The position numbers were made by a program, and so were the translations under genes. A stretch of 64,000 nt of DNA from positions 1 to 64,000 of the forward strand of contig CAKUSP010000005.1 in assembly GCA_934680015.1 (NCBI GenBank), written 5' to 3'. Shown here piece by piece: positions 24,749 to 34,323 of this stretch. Position 1 is the stretch's first letter. Each line of letters starts with the position of its first letter. The stretch is from an uncultured Bacteroidales bacterium (GTDB lineage Bacteria; Bacteroidota; Bacteroidia; Bacteroidales; UBA932). The notes under the pieces were generated by a model that had not been told where the DNA came from, made no database searches, and saw nothing but the letters and a program-made list of their open reading frames with translations.

Positions 24749-26993
24749 TTATGTAATAAACCTCAACTTTTCTAATAGGAGTGTAGGAGTATCCAGTATT
24801 TAGCTTGAAAAATCCATTATCTTCGTTTTCATTCACAATAGTGCTAACAAACGGAGAACCACCTTCGACAGTGACATCTTTCTGAACCTTGTAGTTACTT
24901 GAACCTCCTCCGACAGTAGAATATGCAACATTTAATCCATAGGTAGAATTGCCGACTTTACTATCTGCTGTAATAACTACCTTTTCGACAAATCCCATGG
25001 ATGTTGTATTCTTAAGGTCATACCTCAACTTAAAGTATTCATCTGTAATATCTTTAAGCATGATATAATCTGCATAAATTTCCACATTTTGTGTTTTGCC
25101 AGAACCATCGGTAGCAACGGCAGTAAAAGTCGCTGTAATCTTCGATGACGTAGCATCAGGTGTCTTTTCCAAAACGGCATCAGTAAATGGTTTAACCGCT
25201 TGTGGTGTTATAGTCAATTTATATTCAACAGAAGTTGCCGATTTTTGAACGACACTTATCTCCTTAGTAATGATACTTTCACCATCAACCACTTTAACAG
25301 TTATGACCGCTGTACGCTTTCCACCATCATTAGCAGCAACATTATATGTTATTTTATTATCTGCGTAAGATACAGTAAGCCAAGATTCACTTGATTCTAC
25401 ACTTGGAACAGAGGTTGTAGCATGTGCTATACAGAGAATCTCTCCACTAACTGCCTCTTTTTCAACATTTACTTTAGTAGCACCAACTTCGATTTCTGGG
25501 ACTGGGTTTATAGTCAAAAGACCCAATATAGGCTTAATATCGTCTGCGCTGATATTGTCCACAATCAAAACCAGATCTCCATTCTTTACTTCTGTAGTAT
25601 TCTCTACAAAATAAGTCTTGTAATCTGTGGTTTTGGTAGCTTCTCCCTTGAAATTAATCTTCTTAAGTACTGTCGTGTCTGCGCCATTTACAAGAGCTAA
25701 TGTATAATCGCAAGAAGGTTCATTATCATTATAAATGCCAAGCCCTATTTTCACCATTTCAACATTATGGAATGCAGCGCGTGAATACAGAACCACTTTC
25801 CCACCCAGGATATTTTGATAAGCAAGCATTTGACGCCTTACATAATAATTTTCGTTAGACGATAAGTAGCTGCCATAGTTGTTGTTCTTAGATCCAGGAT
25901 ATGCTAATGAGAAAGCCATCTCTGCTCCGCTTGGGCCCCACATTGGAGCTACATTGTTGCTTGAAATGTAATTCGAGTTGAAATTATCGTTTGTCCAATT
26001 CTGCCTTGAAGTCAGTACGACATCGTGAGAAACAGCAGCATCAGTCTCTTTATAATGAACTATAGGAGCTGCAATTTTGCCTCTTACGATCTCAAGACCG
26101 CTTCTTTCGAATACAAGATCTCCCCTGAATGTTTTTACTGTTACCTTTACATCGAATGTGCCAGGAACAGCTACAAACCACACTACATTATCCTTGACCT
26201 TAACTGTCTCTTGTGGGGTAATGGTAATGGTAGAATACGATGACCCCGTTGTATACTCTTGTGCAGAAACGGATTTTGATATATCTACCTTTACTGTTCC
26301 GGCTATCTTTTTATTCTCTCCTACTGCTTCAATCACTACGCTGTTTACTTCGTAATCAGCATATTCTGTAGGAACATCTGCAAAAGTAAGTTTGCCAAAT
26401 CCGAAGAGATGGGCTAACTCTGTACTAACTCCACGATCGAAAGAATACTCTTTCCATTGTTCATAGTACCTTGCGTCAGCAGAATTAACCACACTTGGTA
26501 CGCCGATTAAAGCATCTGATTCTTTATCCCAATGATCTTGATATCCTTTTTGCTCCTTTTTTACAGTCGCAACCCAATTGGCAGGAGATTCTCCTGTTTC
26601 GAATGCAGATGCTGGGAAATAGTAGTACACATTGAATAAATCTGCAAAATTCTTTTCCTCAACATCATAAAAACCGCCGGTAAAAACAGGTTTTTCTGCA
26701 TCAGGATCCTCAATAGTAAGAGTAGAACCATAAGAATTCGCAGCGCCTTGATCATTTTTTGCAACTTTTACGATAGTATATGGGTCGTCTATTTTAGCAA
26801 GAGCGGCACCAAGTTTGTCTCCCTTTTCGAATTTCAGTGCATCCACGCCGTCAAATACCGCTTTTGAAGAAACAGTATTTACCCCGACAGATAGTCCAAT
26901 ATTAAAAGAATCCTGCTCTGAAACGGTTACTTCTTCTTTTGCGCAGCCGGCCATAAGTAAAAGAGCAGCTGCTATATATAATGATTTTTTCAT
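24741..26993 (-). CDS. Mfa-like lipoprotein with BACON-type domains
   Basis: A 750-aa lipoprotein (MKKSLYIAAALLLMAGC). Residues about 25-320 resemble the fimbrillin/Mfa-like fold (SSKAVFDGVDALKFEKGDKLG, YYYFPAS). About 320-490 is a beta-rich middle region (GPSGAEMAFSLAYPGSKN). About 495-580 is a BACON domain (KVNVEKEAVSGEILCIA, ESWLTVSYADNKITYNVAAN, ISVVQKS). A further beta domain ends the protein. It is a predicted surface protein, either an adhesin or a glycan binder, with no catalytic motif. It is the third gene of the lipoprotein operon, 21 bp after the DUF4988 gene. Confidence 0.78.
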   Translation of the reverse strand: MKKSLYIAAALLLMAGCAKEEVTVSEQDSFNIGLSVGVNTVSSKAVFDGVDALKFEKGDKLGAALAKIDDPYTIVKVAKNDQGAANSYGSTLTIEDPDAEKPVFTGGFYDVEEKNFADLFNVYYYFPASAFETGESPANWVATVKKEQKGYQDHWDKESDALIGVPSVVNSADARYYEQWKEYSFDRGVSTELAHLFGFGKLTFADVPTEYADYEVNSVVIEAVGENKKIAGTVKVDISKSVSAQEYTTGSSYSTITITPQETVKVKDNVVWFVAVPGTFDVKVTVKTFRGDLVFERSGLEIVRGKIAAPIVHYKETDAAVSHDVVLTSRQNWTNDNFNSNYISSNNVAPMWGPSGAEMAFSLAYPGSKNNNYGSYLSSNENYYVRRQMLAYQNILGGKVVLYSRAAFHNVEMVKIGLGIYNDNEPSCDYTLALVNGADTTVLKKINFKGEATKTTDYKTYFVENTTEVKNGDLVLIVDNISADDIKPILGLLTINPVPEIEVGATKVNVEKEAVSGEILCIAHATTSVPSVESSESWLTVSYADNKITYNVAANDGGKRTAVITVKVVDGESIITKEISVVQKSATSVEYKLTITPQAVKPFTDAVLEKTPDATSSKITATFTAVATDGSGKTQNVEIYADYIMLKDITDEYFKLRYDLKNTTSMGFVEKVVITADSKVGNSTYGLNVAYSTVGGGSSNYKVQKDVTVEGGSPFVSTIVNENEDNGFFKLNTGYSYTPIRKVEVYYIND

Positions 26994-27014
26994 AATACTC
27001 TAAAATTTAAGCTA

Positions 27015-27920
27015 TTACCACTCTGTATATTCATTATCATCTACTACGATTTTTCCTCCATGTGAGCCATAAGCTTCATTAATGACAGTTACATGCTGAG
27101 CAGAATACTTAGAATCGCTGTTTCTTACTGCTGTAAGAAGAATATCGCCTTTTATAGCTCCATCAGGAAGAGTTACATAAACGCTATGAGCGTATTCATC
27201 TACGAATACTGTAAGATTAGAAGACGATGCGGATACATGTGTAGTTGCATCTTCTCCTAATACGGTGTATTTTACCGTCAGCTTATTTGCTGATGCATCG
27301 AAAACTAACGATGACGCGTCCACATTTATAGCAAACGCCTTTTCTTTTGCTATCTTTATGACTACTTCTCCAAGTGTGAATACATATTCCGTATCAGTTT
27401 CTGTCATAACCAACTTAGGCTCAACAGTACCTGTTACAGGTACATCATTCCAGTCTTGTCCATCGAAAGATACTTTCCAAACCCCATTTTCTAATTTGAA
27501 TTGAGGCGTTTTTCCATCAACGCCATCTTTTCCAGTTACAGGGACTTTATTCCCATTATTAAGAATATATTCCCCATCTACTGTCCAATACAGCACCCCA
27601 CCTTCTTCTTTCATGCCAATTACAGGTGAGTGACCATCTTTTCCGTCAACACCATTCGTTCCGTTTGTACCATTTTTTATTGTGGCTTTTGTTCCATCAC
27701 TAAAATGGATTACATAACCATCGGACAGTGTCTCCACAGAGGTGACGGTAACTGCTTTTTCTGCAGCTGCAGCTAATTTGCTGAGTCCGTCGGCATTTGT
27801 GTTGATTTTTTCTTCGAGTTCGACGACCTTCTTTTCCAAAGTGTCCACACGATTCTCAAGATCTTTTGTACAAGCGCAGACAGACGCTGCAACCAGTACT
27901 GTTAACAACAATTTTTTCAT
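27015..27920 (-). CDS. DUF4988-type coiled-coil surface lipoprotein
   Basis: A 301-aa lipoprotein. I use the ATG at 27920 (MKKLLLTVLVAASVCAC, lipobox), not one 75 bp upstream inside the preceding gene. After Cys comes a short coiled coil (LENRVDTLEKKVVELEEKI), then Gly-rich collagen-like pieces (NGTNGTNGVDGKDGHSP, TGKDGVDGKTPQF) flanking a DUF4988-type beta unit, then an Ig-like domain (NVDASSLVFDASANKLTVKYT). This coiled coil plus KDG repeat design is typical of Bacteroidales surface stalks, often at the start of glycan-active proteins, but no enzyme domain is present here. Confidence 0.82.
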   Translation of the reverse strand: MKKLLLTVLVAASVCACTKDLENRVDTLEKKVVELEEKINTNADGLSKLAAAAEKAVTVTSVETLSDGYVIHFSDGTKATIKNGTNGTNGVDGKDGHSPVIGMKEEGGVLYWTVDGEYILNNGNKVPVTGKDGVDGKTPQFKLENGVWKVSFDGQDWNDVPVTGTVEPKLVMTETDTEYVFTLGEVVIKIAKEKAFAINVDASSLVFDASANKLTVKYTVLGEDATTHVSASSSNLTVFVDEYAHSVYVTLPDGAIKGDILLTAVRNSDSKYSAQHVTVINEAYGSHGGKIVVDDNEYTEW

Positions 27921-27943
27921 ACTCTTTATAATTTGTAATACAT

Positions 27944-29665
27944 TTAAAAAGACAATATAGGTCTGCAAACATAGGTTTGATCCGTCCAATCGCACACTGG
28001 CTCTATCTGCCCAGTGTCATAAAGCCAAAATACACATACTGCTCCATCTGTGTTATCGTAAAGCGAAGAGGACATGAGTTCGCATAGATTTGAACTGCCT
28101 CGACTTCCACTTATAACGAATTCTTCTTTCGAATCCGCCGGCACGGCAGACATCACAGAATTTATAACTTCGATAGGGTTATAGGATAGTTCTAATTTGC
28201 CCTCTCTATAATAATAACTTATATCTGACGAATAATCTCGTAATTTTTTTAGATGCGCTGCCATTTCTCCTCCACCAAAAGCTGAAAGCATATCCCACAG
28301 CTGACCAATACTTGGTACATACCATCCGGATGTCCCTTCTGGAGCCGATGGTTTGAAGTCGGTTGTGGTCCAGTCAAAAGCAGGGCATTGTTGTATTTTA
28401 TCTCCTGGGTATGCGGCGAGTATTTCTTGGGTCCATTGATAACCCTCTATATCTTTATACCACGAGGTGCCAATTTTTGTATTAGGAATGTTATTGAAGT
28501 CATTATCGAGGGAATATTTTGTAAGAGGACTTTTAGAACCATGAGCCGAACGGATAGCCATTACAAGTCCATGGTTATATCCTAATGCTTTTTCTTTAGA
28601 GCTGATACGAGTTTCATCAGTTTGGAAAACAATACCTATTACCGTTTTCCCTTCTACCGGAGCCGGTTTTGTTTCTGCCCATTTGGTTGTAATGCCATCT
28701 GCCTCATATCCTAAAAATCCACCATCGCTCCAAGTCCCATCGCTATAGAAATAATCACCTATCTTGGCATCTTGAATAGGCACTTCTTTTGCTTTTACCT
28801 TAATCTGGCACTCTGCTATAAGTCCAGTGCATTCAACTGTAAGTGTAGCACTACCTTCTTTAAGTCCGGCAACTTTTGCCGATGTCTGGTTATCTCCTTC
28901 AACTGGGTCTATAACCTCATATGCGATTACATCGTCCCCGTTTTTAATGCTCCACTTCATACTTTTTACTGTAACATCCTCTGGAAGTACAGTAGCTGTG
29001 GTTATAAAAGTTTCTCCTTCTGTGATTTCGGCAGATGTGACGTCAAGGGTTAAAGATTCGCCCTTTACGACATGTACATTCACAGTGCACTGAGCCTTTA
29101 CCTCTCCTATGGAGGCCGTAATAACTGCCGAGCCCTCCGAAAGACCTGTTACTATACCCCTATTTACTACAGCAACAGCCTCATTACTTGAACTCCACTC
29201 CACTACTGGAGACGTGGCATTTGTAGGCTCTACGCTTAATTTAAAAGTGTATGTGTCGTTTACATCCAACTCTAATTCATTTACATCTAAAACCAATTTT
29301 TCCACTTCGACTGGTACGACTGTAACGGCACACTCCACCAATTTATCTTCCAATACAGCGACTATCGTGGACGTTCCGAGCGATAACCCCTGCAAAGTTA
29401 ATGTTACACCTTCTGCTCTAACTTCTGAGTCCACAATACCCACAACTTTTTCATCTGTACTAGTAAATTCTACTTGAGATGCTTTACTTATCGGATCAAC
29501 CACCAGTGACAGTTCTGCTTTACTTTCTATAGGTAAATCCATATTTTCAGTTACAAATTGTAACTGAGGATCCTTTTCTTCTTCTTTTGTAGGATTATTA
29601 ACCTCCTCACATGATGCAAAAAACAAAAGAAGCCCCAAAGGACACATAACCTTTTTAATATTCAT
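27944..29665 (-). CDS. Big_2 lipoprotein with C-terminal FISUMP/DUF1566-like domain
   Basis: A 573-aa lipoprotein (MNIKKVMCPLGLLLFFASC; ATG at 29665). Residues about 25-290 hold three Big_2/Ig-like domains (LVLDVNELELDVNDTYTFKLS, VEWSSSNEAVAVVN, GLSEGSAVITASI). From about 300 to the end is a domain like DUF1566/FISUMP, with GDYFYSDGTWSDGGF near its start, GTSGWYVPSIGQLWDML in the middle and SRGSSNLC near the end. Such domains are found on surface proteins and may bind ligands. It is the first gene of the four-gene operon, with 23 bp to the next start. Confidence 0.8.
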   Translation of the reverse strand: MNIKKVMCPLGLLLFFASCEEVNNPTKEEEKDPQLQFVTENMDLPIESKAELSLVVDPISKASQVEFTSTDEKVVGIVDSEVRAEGVTLTLQGLSLGTSTIVAVLEDKLVECAVTVVPVEVEKLVLDVNELELDVNDTYTFKLSVEPTNATSPVVEWSSSNEAVAVVNRGIVTGLSEGSAVITASIGEVKAQCTVNVHVVKGESLTLDVTSAEITEGETFITTATVLPEDVTVKSMKWSIKNGDDVIAYEVIDPVEGDNQTSAKVAGLKEGSATLTVECTGLIAECQIKVKAKEVPIQDAKIGDYFYSDGTWSDGGFLGYEADGITTKWAETKPAPVEGKTVIGIVFQTDETRISSKEKALGYNHGLVMAIRSAHGSKSPLTKYSLDNDFNNIPNTKIGTSWYKDIEGYQWTQEILAAYPGDKIQQCPAFDWTTTDFKPSAPEGTSGWYVPSIGQLWDMLSAFGGGEMAAHLKKLRDYSSDISYYYREGKLELSYNPIEVINSVMSAVPADSKEEFVISGSRGSSNLCELMSSSLYDNTDGAVCVFWLYDTGQIEPVCDWTDQTYVCRPILSF

Positions 29666-29712
29666 ACTTAAAATTATTAATTTACTACTAATCAATAAAT
29701 AATACACAAACC

Positions 29713-29756
29713 ATAAATCGTAACTCACACGATTTGACGTGCAAGTTACGATTTAT
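29713..29756. terminator. Strong hairpin between queF and the lipoprotein operon
   Basis: Perfect 13-bp arms ATAAATCGTAACT (29713-29725) and AGTTACGATTTAT (29744-29756), with an inner CACG/CGTG stem. It sits 32 bp past the queF stop. No long T-run follows on the minus strand, so it may be a terminator or a leader structure of the lipoprotein operon. Confidence 0.55.
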
Positions 29757-29787
29757 AAGTAAAAAAACAAAAGAATTTTTTTAAAAT

Positions 29788-30246
29788 TTATATATGCGAT
29801 TCGAATCGCTTTACCGCGAGTTCCTCATATTTAGTTCCCGGACGACCATAATTAGCATAAGGATAAATCGAAATACCACCACGGGGTGTGAATAAGCCAG
29901 TAACTTCTATATATTTCGGATTCATAAGCTTAATCAAATCCTTCATAATAATATTTACGCAATCCTCGTGAAAATCGCCATGGTTTCTAAAACTAAACAA
30001 ATAAAGTTTCAAACTTTTACTCTCTACCATGCGAACATCTGGAATATAACTAATTCTTATTTCAGCAAAATCCGGCTGCCCTGTTATTGGGCAAAGCGAA
30101 GTAAACTCCGGACAATTAAATCTTACCCAATAATCATTTTCTTGATGTTTGTTTTCAAATGTTTCTAATACCTCAGGAGCATAATCATCTCTATACTCAG
30201 TCTTTCTCCCAAGCGCAGACAACCCATCTAAAGTTCTATTACTCAT
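29788..30246 (-). CDS. queF: NADPH-dependent preQ0 reductase
   Basis: A 152-aa QueF of the short (YkvM-like) type, reducing the nitrile of 7-cyano-7-deazaguanine to preQ1 for queuosine synthesis. The catalytic Cys is in [13 protein letters not shown], with the catalytic Asp in the same motif, and the NADPH motif is [20 protein letters not shown]. Length and motifs are normal. Its ATG lies 2 bp after the transporter stop, so the two queuosine genes form an operon. Confidence 0.96.
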   Translation of the reverse strand: MSNRTLDGLSALGRKTEYRDDYAPEVLETFENKHQENDYWVRFNCPEFTSLCPITGQPDFAEIRISYIPDVRMVESKSLKLYLFSFRNHGDFHEDCVNIIMKDLIKLMNPKYIEVTGLFTPRGGISIYPYANYGRPGTKYEELAVKRFESHI

Positions 30247-30248
30247 TA

Positions 30249-30941
30249 TTATATATCTTTAATTTTAAAAGGATTATATGAGATACCTTCATCGTATACA
30301 TCTATACCTTCTTTCTTCTTTAAATACTTGACGAATGAAGCTGTTACCGGAAGTATTATTACCTCATAAAGTGTTTTTGCACAGACTTGTGTCAACATCA
30401 TTGATGGGATTAAGCGTGGACTCACGATCCCCCAAAGTGCTATTGGGAAAAAAATACAAGAATCCAAAAATTCCCCACCAACAGAAGACAGAATGGCACG
30501 CAATGCGAATCCCTTTCCTTTTGTTCCAACCTTCATTTTGCTCATAATAAACGCATTGAAATTAGAACCGAAGACAAAAGCCAAAAGAGATGCTATCGTA
30601 GTGCGAGGAACCATAAAAAATAGAGAATTAAAACTACGGGCCACCTCTTTACTTCCTTGCTCAATAGGTTCAGGAAGAAGGCATACTAGTGTAGACATCA
30701 ATGCGACGAAAGCGCTCATCGCAAAAGCTATCCAAATGACAAGCCTCGATTTACGATAACCATAAACCTCAGTCAAGCAATCATTAATAATATACGACAC
30801 CGGAAAAAGAATAACCGCACCCGGTAACTGCAACGATGTATGGCCAATTTGCCATACTCTTGGAACAAAAAAGTTCGAAGTGATGAGGCAGACGACAAAC
30901 AGAACTGCCAACACCAAAAATCTGGTACTGAATTTTGACAT
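30249..30941 (-). CDS. Queuosine precursor transporter (YhhQ/DUF165)
   Basis: A 230-aa inner-membrane protein with about six TM helices and the family motif [23 protein letters not shown]. YhhQ members import preQ0/preQ1. Directly upstream of queF, it suggests that the cell salvages preQ0 and reduces it. I saw no preQ1 riboswitch in the 68 bp between this gene and pheS, only a hairpin. Confidence 0.92.
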   Translation of the reverse strand: MSKFSTRFLVLAVLFVVCLITSNFFVPRVWQIGHTSLQLPGAVILFPVSYIINDCLTEVYGYRKSRLVIWIAFAMSAFVALMSTLVCLLPEPIEQGSKEVARSFNSLFFMVPRTTIASLLAFVFGSNFNAFIMSKMKVGTKGKGFALRAILSSVGGEFLDSCIFFPIALWGIVSPRLIPSMMLTQVCAKTLYEVIILPVTASFVKYLKKKEGIDVYDEGISYNPFKIKDI

Positions 30942-30974
30942 TTTCTTGTTTTTTTAAAGTGGTTTCAAGAACAC

Positions 30975-31004
30975 AGGGCCCACTCCGTCAACGAGTGGGA
31001 CCCT
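30975..31004 (-). terminator. Hairpin after pheS
   Basis: Stem AGGG(C)CCACTC / GAGTGGG(A)CCCT with a 7-nt loop and one bulged A, 6 nt past the pheS stop. The T-run is poor, so terminator function is uncertain. Confidence 0.45.
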
Positions 31005-31009
31005 ATATT

Positions 31010-32047
31010 TTATACTTCTAAAGATGTATTGAATTCTCTTAAGAATCTAAGATCGTTTTCAAAGTAATGGCGTAGGTCATTTACCTGCCATTTTAGCATA
31101 GCTATGCGCTCTAGGCCCATTCCGAAGGCAAATCCACTATACTTTTTACTATCTATTCCAGAAGCTTCCAGTACATTTGGATCCACCATTCCGCAGCCCA
31201 ATATCTCAAGCCAACCTGTACCTTTGCACACGTTACATCCTTTGCCATGACAAATATTACAACTTACATCCACCTCAGCGGAAGGTTCAGTAAATGGAAA
31301 ATAGCTTGGTCGCATTCGAATCTGAGTCTGTGGACCAAACATCTCTCTTGCGAAAAGCAAGATAGCTTGTTTTAAATCAGCAAATGTCACATTTTCATCA
31401 ATATACAAGCCCTCCACTTGATGAAAAATACAATGTGCACGTGCGCTTATAGCCTCGTTTCTAAAAACTCGCCCTGGACACACCACCCTTATAGGTAAAG
31501 GCATTGTCTCCATAGCACGAACTTGTACACTTGATGTATGCGTTCTTAAAAGTAATGGGTTAAGATGTCCTGCCGAGATAAAAAATGTATCCTGCATATC
31601 TCGTGCAGGATGGTTAGCAGGGAAATTAAGAGCCTCAAACACATGATAATCATCTTCTATTTCAGGTCCTTCTGCTACATCGTAACCGAACTTACGAAAT
31701 ATACTAACTATCTCTTCCCTTACCATACTCACTGGATGACGAGACCCTAGATCCATATAGTCACCTGGCATAGAAAGGTCTTGCGTCAAATCCGATGCTC
31801 CAGATACATCCTCTAAAGAAGACTTTAACTCTTCTATCTTTGCGATAGCTACTTTCTTTAACTCATTGAGAGGTTTACCGAATTCTCTTTTCGAATCTTT
31901 ATCCACATTTCGAAATTCTTCGAAAAGAGCTGTTATTTCTCCTTTCTTTCCAAGATAGCGAACTCGCGCTTCCTCCACTTTTTTTATGGAATCACACTTA
32001 AGTTGTTTAAGTTCGTCTATAATTTTATCTATATCTTCCTGCTTCAT
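31010..32047 (-). CDS. pheS: Phenylalanyl-tRNA synthetase alpha subunit
   Basis: A 345-aa class II synthetase subunit. The N-terminal coiled coil (residues 1-85) is followed by the catalytic core: HPARDMQDTFFI, RTHTSSVQVRAME, CPGRVFRNEA (motif 2 region), FHQVEGLYID and GFAFGMGLERIAML (motif 3). A CxxC...CxxC zinc-like insert (CNICHGKGCNVCKGTGW) is present. Length is normal. pheT is not adjacent, as is common in Bacteroidetes. It lies 5 bp after a small secreted protein gene. Confidence 0.96.
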   Translation of the reverse strand: MKQEDIDKIIDELKQLKCDSIKKVEEARVRYLGKKGEITALFEEFRNVDKDSKREFGKPLNELKKVAIAKIEELKSSLEDVSGASDLTQDLSMPGDYMDLGSRHPVSMVREEIVSIFRKFGYDVAEGPEIEDDYHVFEALNFPANHPARDMQDTFFISAGHLNPLLLRTHTSSVQVRAMETMPLPIRVVCPGRVFRNEAISARAHCIFHQVEGLYIDENVTFADLKQAILLFAREMFGPQTQIRMRPSYFPFTEPSAEVDVSCNICHGKGCNVCKGTGWLEILGCGMVDPNVLEASGIDSKKYSGFAFGMGLERIAMLKWQVNDLRHYFENDLRFLREFNTSLEV

Positions 32048-32052
32048 ATCTG

Positions 32053-32448
32053 TTATTTGTTTCTTTTTTCTTCCCTTTTATCGCGGGCTTTCTTTTCCCT
32101 TGCAGCGCCCTGTTTTAAGTATTTACTCCACTGATCTTCGTTAAGGATCTTATGTATAGAATTATATATCCGTTCATTCCATTTATCCTGAACTATCTGA
32201 TATATTTTAGAATTTTCCACTTTTGCCTTACTTTTCTCTTCAAGTTCAGCCATCATGGCACCATAATCGTGCGTTAGAATAGAGTCCATATAGAACACTT
32301 GCCAATATTCCAGGTCCAGTGTCTTTTCATACTTTTCAAGCGTTTTGTCTATATTCTCCCGGAGCATTTTTTCCTTATCCTGAGGAGGCTCTTGTGCCAT
32401 AACTCCTATTGAGACGAACAAAGCCACTATCAAATAATACCACTTCAT
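32053..32448 (-). CDS. Small secreted helical protein of unknown function
   Basis: A 131-aa protein with a signal peptide (MKWYYLIVALFVSIGVMAQ, cleavage after AQ). The mature part is highly charged and helical (KTLEKYEKTLDLEYWQVFYMD, MMAELEEKSKAKVENSKIYQIV, LNEDQWSKYLKQGAAREKKARDKREEKR). The layout recalls Spy/CpxP-like periplasmic proteins (helices plus LNEDQWxKY), which are common in Bacteroidetes, but I cannot assign it firmly. It precedes pheS by 5 bp. Confidence 0.65.
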   Translation of the reverse strand: MKWYYLIVALFVSIGVMAQEPPQDKEKMLRENIDKTLEKYEKTLDLEYWQVFYMDSILTHDYGAMMAELEEKSKAKVENSKIYQIVQDKWNERIYNSIHKILNEDQWSKYLKQGAAREKKARDKREEKRNK

Positions 32449-32534
32449 TACTTTCCTTATTCTTTGAGGTTATAGAATTATCATCTTCCGCTATAAGAAG
32501 TGACTGAACCTATTCCTTATTACATTTATGTTTC

Positions 32535-32542
32535 TAAATTTG
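32535..32542 (+). promoter_or_regulatory. -7 box of the C69 peptidase gene
   Basis: TAAATTTG fits TAnnTTTG, 39 bp before the ATG at 32582. Confidence 0.5.
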
Positions 32543-32581
32543 CACTACAAAATCGTACAAAATTAAAAAATTATACACAAA

Positions 32582-34276
32582 ATGAAAAAGGTTCTTGCTA
32601 CTTTGATGTGTTTCACTTTATTGTTTACGCTTGACAGTAAAGCCTGCACTAATGTCATTATAACTCGCGGTGCCAGCGCCGATGGCTCGGTGATGGTTTC
32701 CTATGCAGCTGATTCCCATTGGCTTTATGGGGAATTATATTTTCACAAGGCAGCACATTTCAAATCCGGTAGCACTCGCCAGATTATCGAATGGGATACC
32801 TATAAACCACTTGGATATATTCCAGAGGTGGAGCATACTTTTCAGACCATGGGGAACATGAACGAATACCAACTCATAATCGCAGAAACTACATGGGGTG
32901 GCAGAGAAAGCCAAATCAATAAGGATGGTATAATGGATTATGGTTCGTTAATTTATACCACACTACAAAGAGCCCGCACTGCCAGGCAAGCCATAGAATG
33001 CATAGTCGAATTGGCCAATTCCTATGGCTATCCCTCCGAGGGAGAAACATTTTCCATAGCAGATCCTAACGAAGCATGGATAATGGAACTTGTGGGAAAA
33101 GGTGAACAAAAGGGAATCGTTTGGGTAGCAAGGCGCATTCCAGACGGATACATTTGCGCACATGCAAATCAAGCAAGAATTGGCCAATTCCCTTTAAACG
33201 ACCCTGAAAACTGCCTATACGCCCCAGATGTCATCAGTTTCGCACGAGAAAACGGCTGGTTCGATGGCAAAGATGAAGATTTTAACTTTAGACACGCATA
33301 TAACCCTATGGATTTCGGTGCAGCTCGTGGATGTGAAGCTAGAGCATGGGCAGCCTTTAATACATTATGCGATGGAGTCTTTACCTATATCAATGAAGAT
33401 GGTGAAAAAATCACAGAAAGTGCCGACAACTATCTTAACCACGTTATGGGATATGACCTATCTCATGAAATGCCACTTTTCGTAAAACCAGAAAGGAAAA
33501 TAACCGCAAAGAATGTGGCGGATATAATGCGCGATCACTATGAGAATACACCTATGGATATGCGTAACGATGTGGGTGCCGGTGGGAATGCACTTCCTTA
33601 TCGATGGAGGCCGATGTATTTCGATGTTGACGGAAAAACTTATCTAAATGAACGCGCCATTGCCACACAACAGACCGGATTCTGGTTCGTTGCTCAGTCG
33701 CGTGGATATCTCCCGCGTGAGGTTGGGGCTCTGCTCTGGTTCGGCTGCGACGACGCCGCCACCTCTTACCTAACCCCTTGTTACGTAAATTCTTCTAAAG
33801 TTCCACACTGTTTTGAAGTGGGGAATGGTGACCTGCTTACATACTCTGAGACCTCCACCTTTTGGGCTTGCAACAGAATAGCCCAGGCTTGCTATAAGAT
33901 GTATAATCAAATGGAACCAGTAGTAAGAGCTCATATCGATGAATGGGAGCATTATCAGATGGAAAAAGCTGTCCCTCAAATGGATAAAAAGCTTTGTTCC
34001 CTTATAGAAAAAGGTCGCCATAAAAAGGCAATCAAGTTAATGACTTCATTTACCACTTCTACAGCGGAGGAGATTTTCAACAAATGGGTACTTTTAGATA
34101 AATTACTGTTAGTTAAATTTATAGACGGAAATATTAAGGCCCAGAATCCTGATGGATCATTCAAGCATAGCGAATATCATAAGGGGACTCCTGAGGACTT
34201 GGCGCAACCTGGCTATACCGAGCACTTCAAAGAGTGCATAGTAAAGGACCACGGCCATGCTCTGGAAGTGAAATAA
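32582..34276 (+). CDS. C69-family dipeptidase (secreted)
   Basis: A 564-aa peptidase of family C69 (U34). The signal peptide (MKKVLATLMCFTLLFTLDSKA) is cut just before the catalytic Cys in ACTNVIITRGASADGS, which becomes the Ntn-hydrolase nucleophile at the new N-terminus. The conserved core is intact (YGYPSEGETFSIADPNEAWIMEL, RIPDGYICAHANQARI, QQTGFWFVAQSRG). Family members release dipeptides, often acting on prolyl or Ala-containing peptides. It is periplasmic or secreted. The gene is monocistronic, with its own promoter. Confidence 0.92.
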   Translation: MKKVLATLMCFTLLFTLDSKACTNVIITRGASADGSVMVSYAADSHWLYGELYFHKAAHFKSGSTRQIIEWDTYKPLGYIPEVEHTFQTMGNMNEYQLIIAETTWGGRESQINKDGIMDYGSLIYTTLQRARTARQAIECIVELANSYGYPSEGETFSIADPNEAWIMELVGKGEQKGIVWVARRIPDGYICAHANQARIGQFPLNDPENCLYAPDVISFARENGWFDGKDEDFNFRHAYNPMDFGAARGCEARAWAAFNTLCDGVFTYINEDGEKITESADNYLNHVMGYDLSHEMPLFVKPERKITAKNVADIMRDHYENTPMDMRNDVGAGGNALPYRWRPMYFDVDGKTYLNERAIATQQTGFWFVAQSRGYLPREVGALLWFGCDDAATSYLTPCYVNSSKVPHCFEVGNGDLLTYSETSTFWACNRIAQACYKMYNQMEPVVRAHIDEWEHYQMEKAVPQMDKKLCSLIEKGRHKKAIKLMTSFTTSTAEEIFNKWVLLDKLLLVKFIDGNIKAQNPDGSFKHSEYHKGTPEDLAQPGYTEHFKECIVKDHGHALEVK

Positions 34277-34286
34277 TTATTTTTTC

Positions 34287-34294
34287 TATATTTG
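34287..34294 (+). promoter_or_regulatory. -7 box of the spt operon
   Basis: TATATTTG, 29 bp before the ATG at 34324, matches TAnnTTTG. Confidence 0.55.
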
Positions 34295-34323
34295 CCACGT
34301 ACAAACTCTAAACCTTATTAAAA

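Noticed and set aside
30942..31009. preQ1 riboswitch before the queuosine transporter and queF
   Set aside because: The gap holds only the pheS hairpin; no preQ1 aptamer pseudoknot pattern could be recognised.
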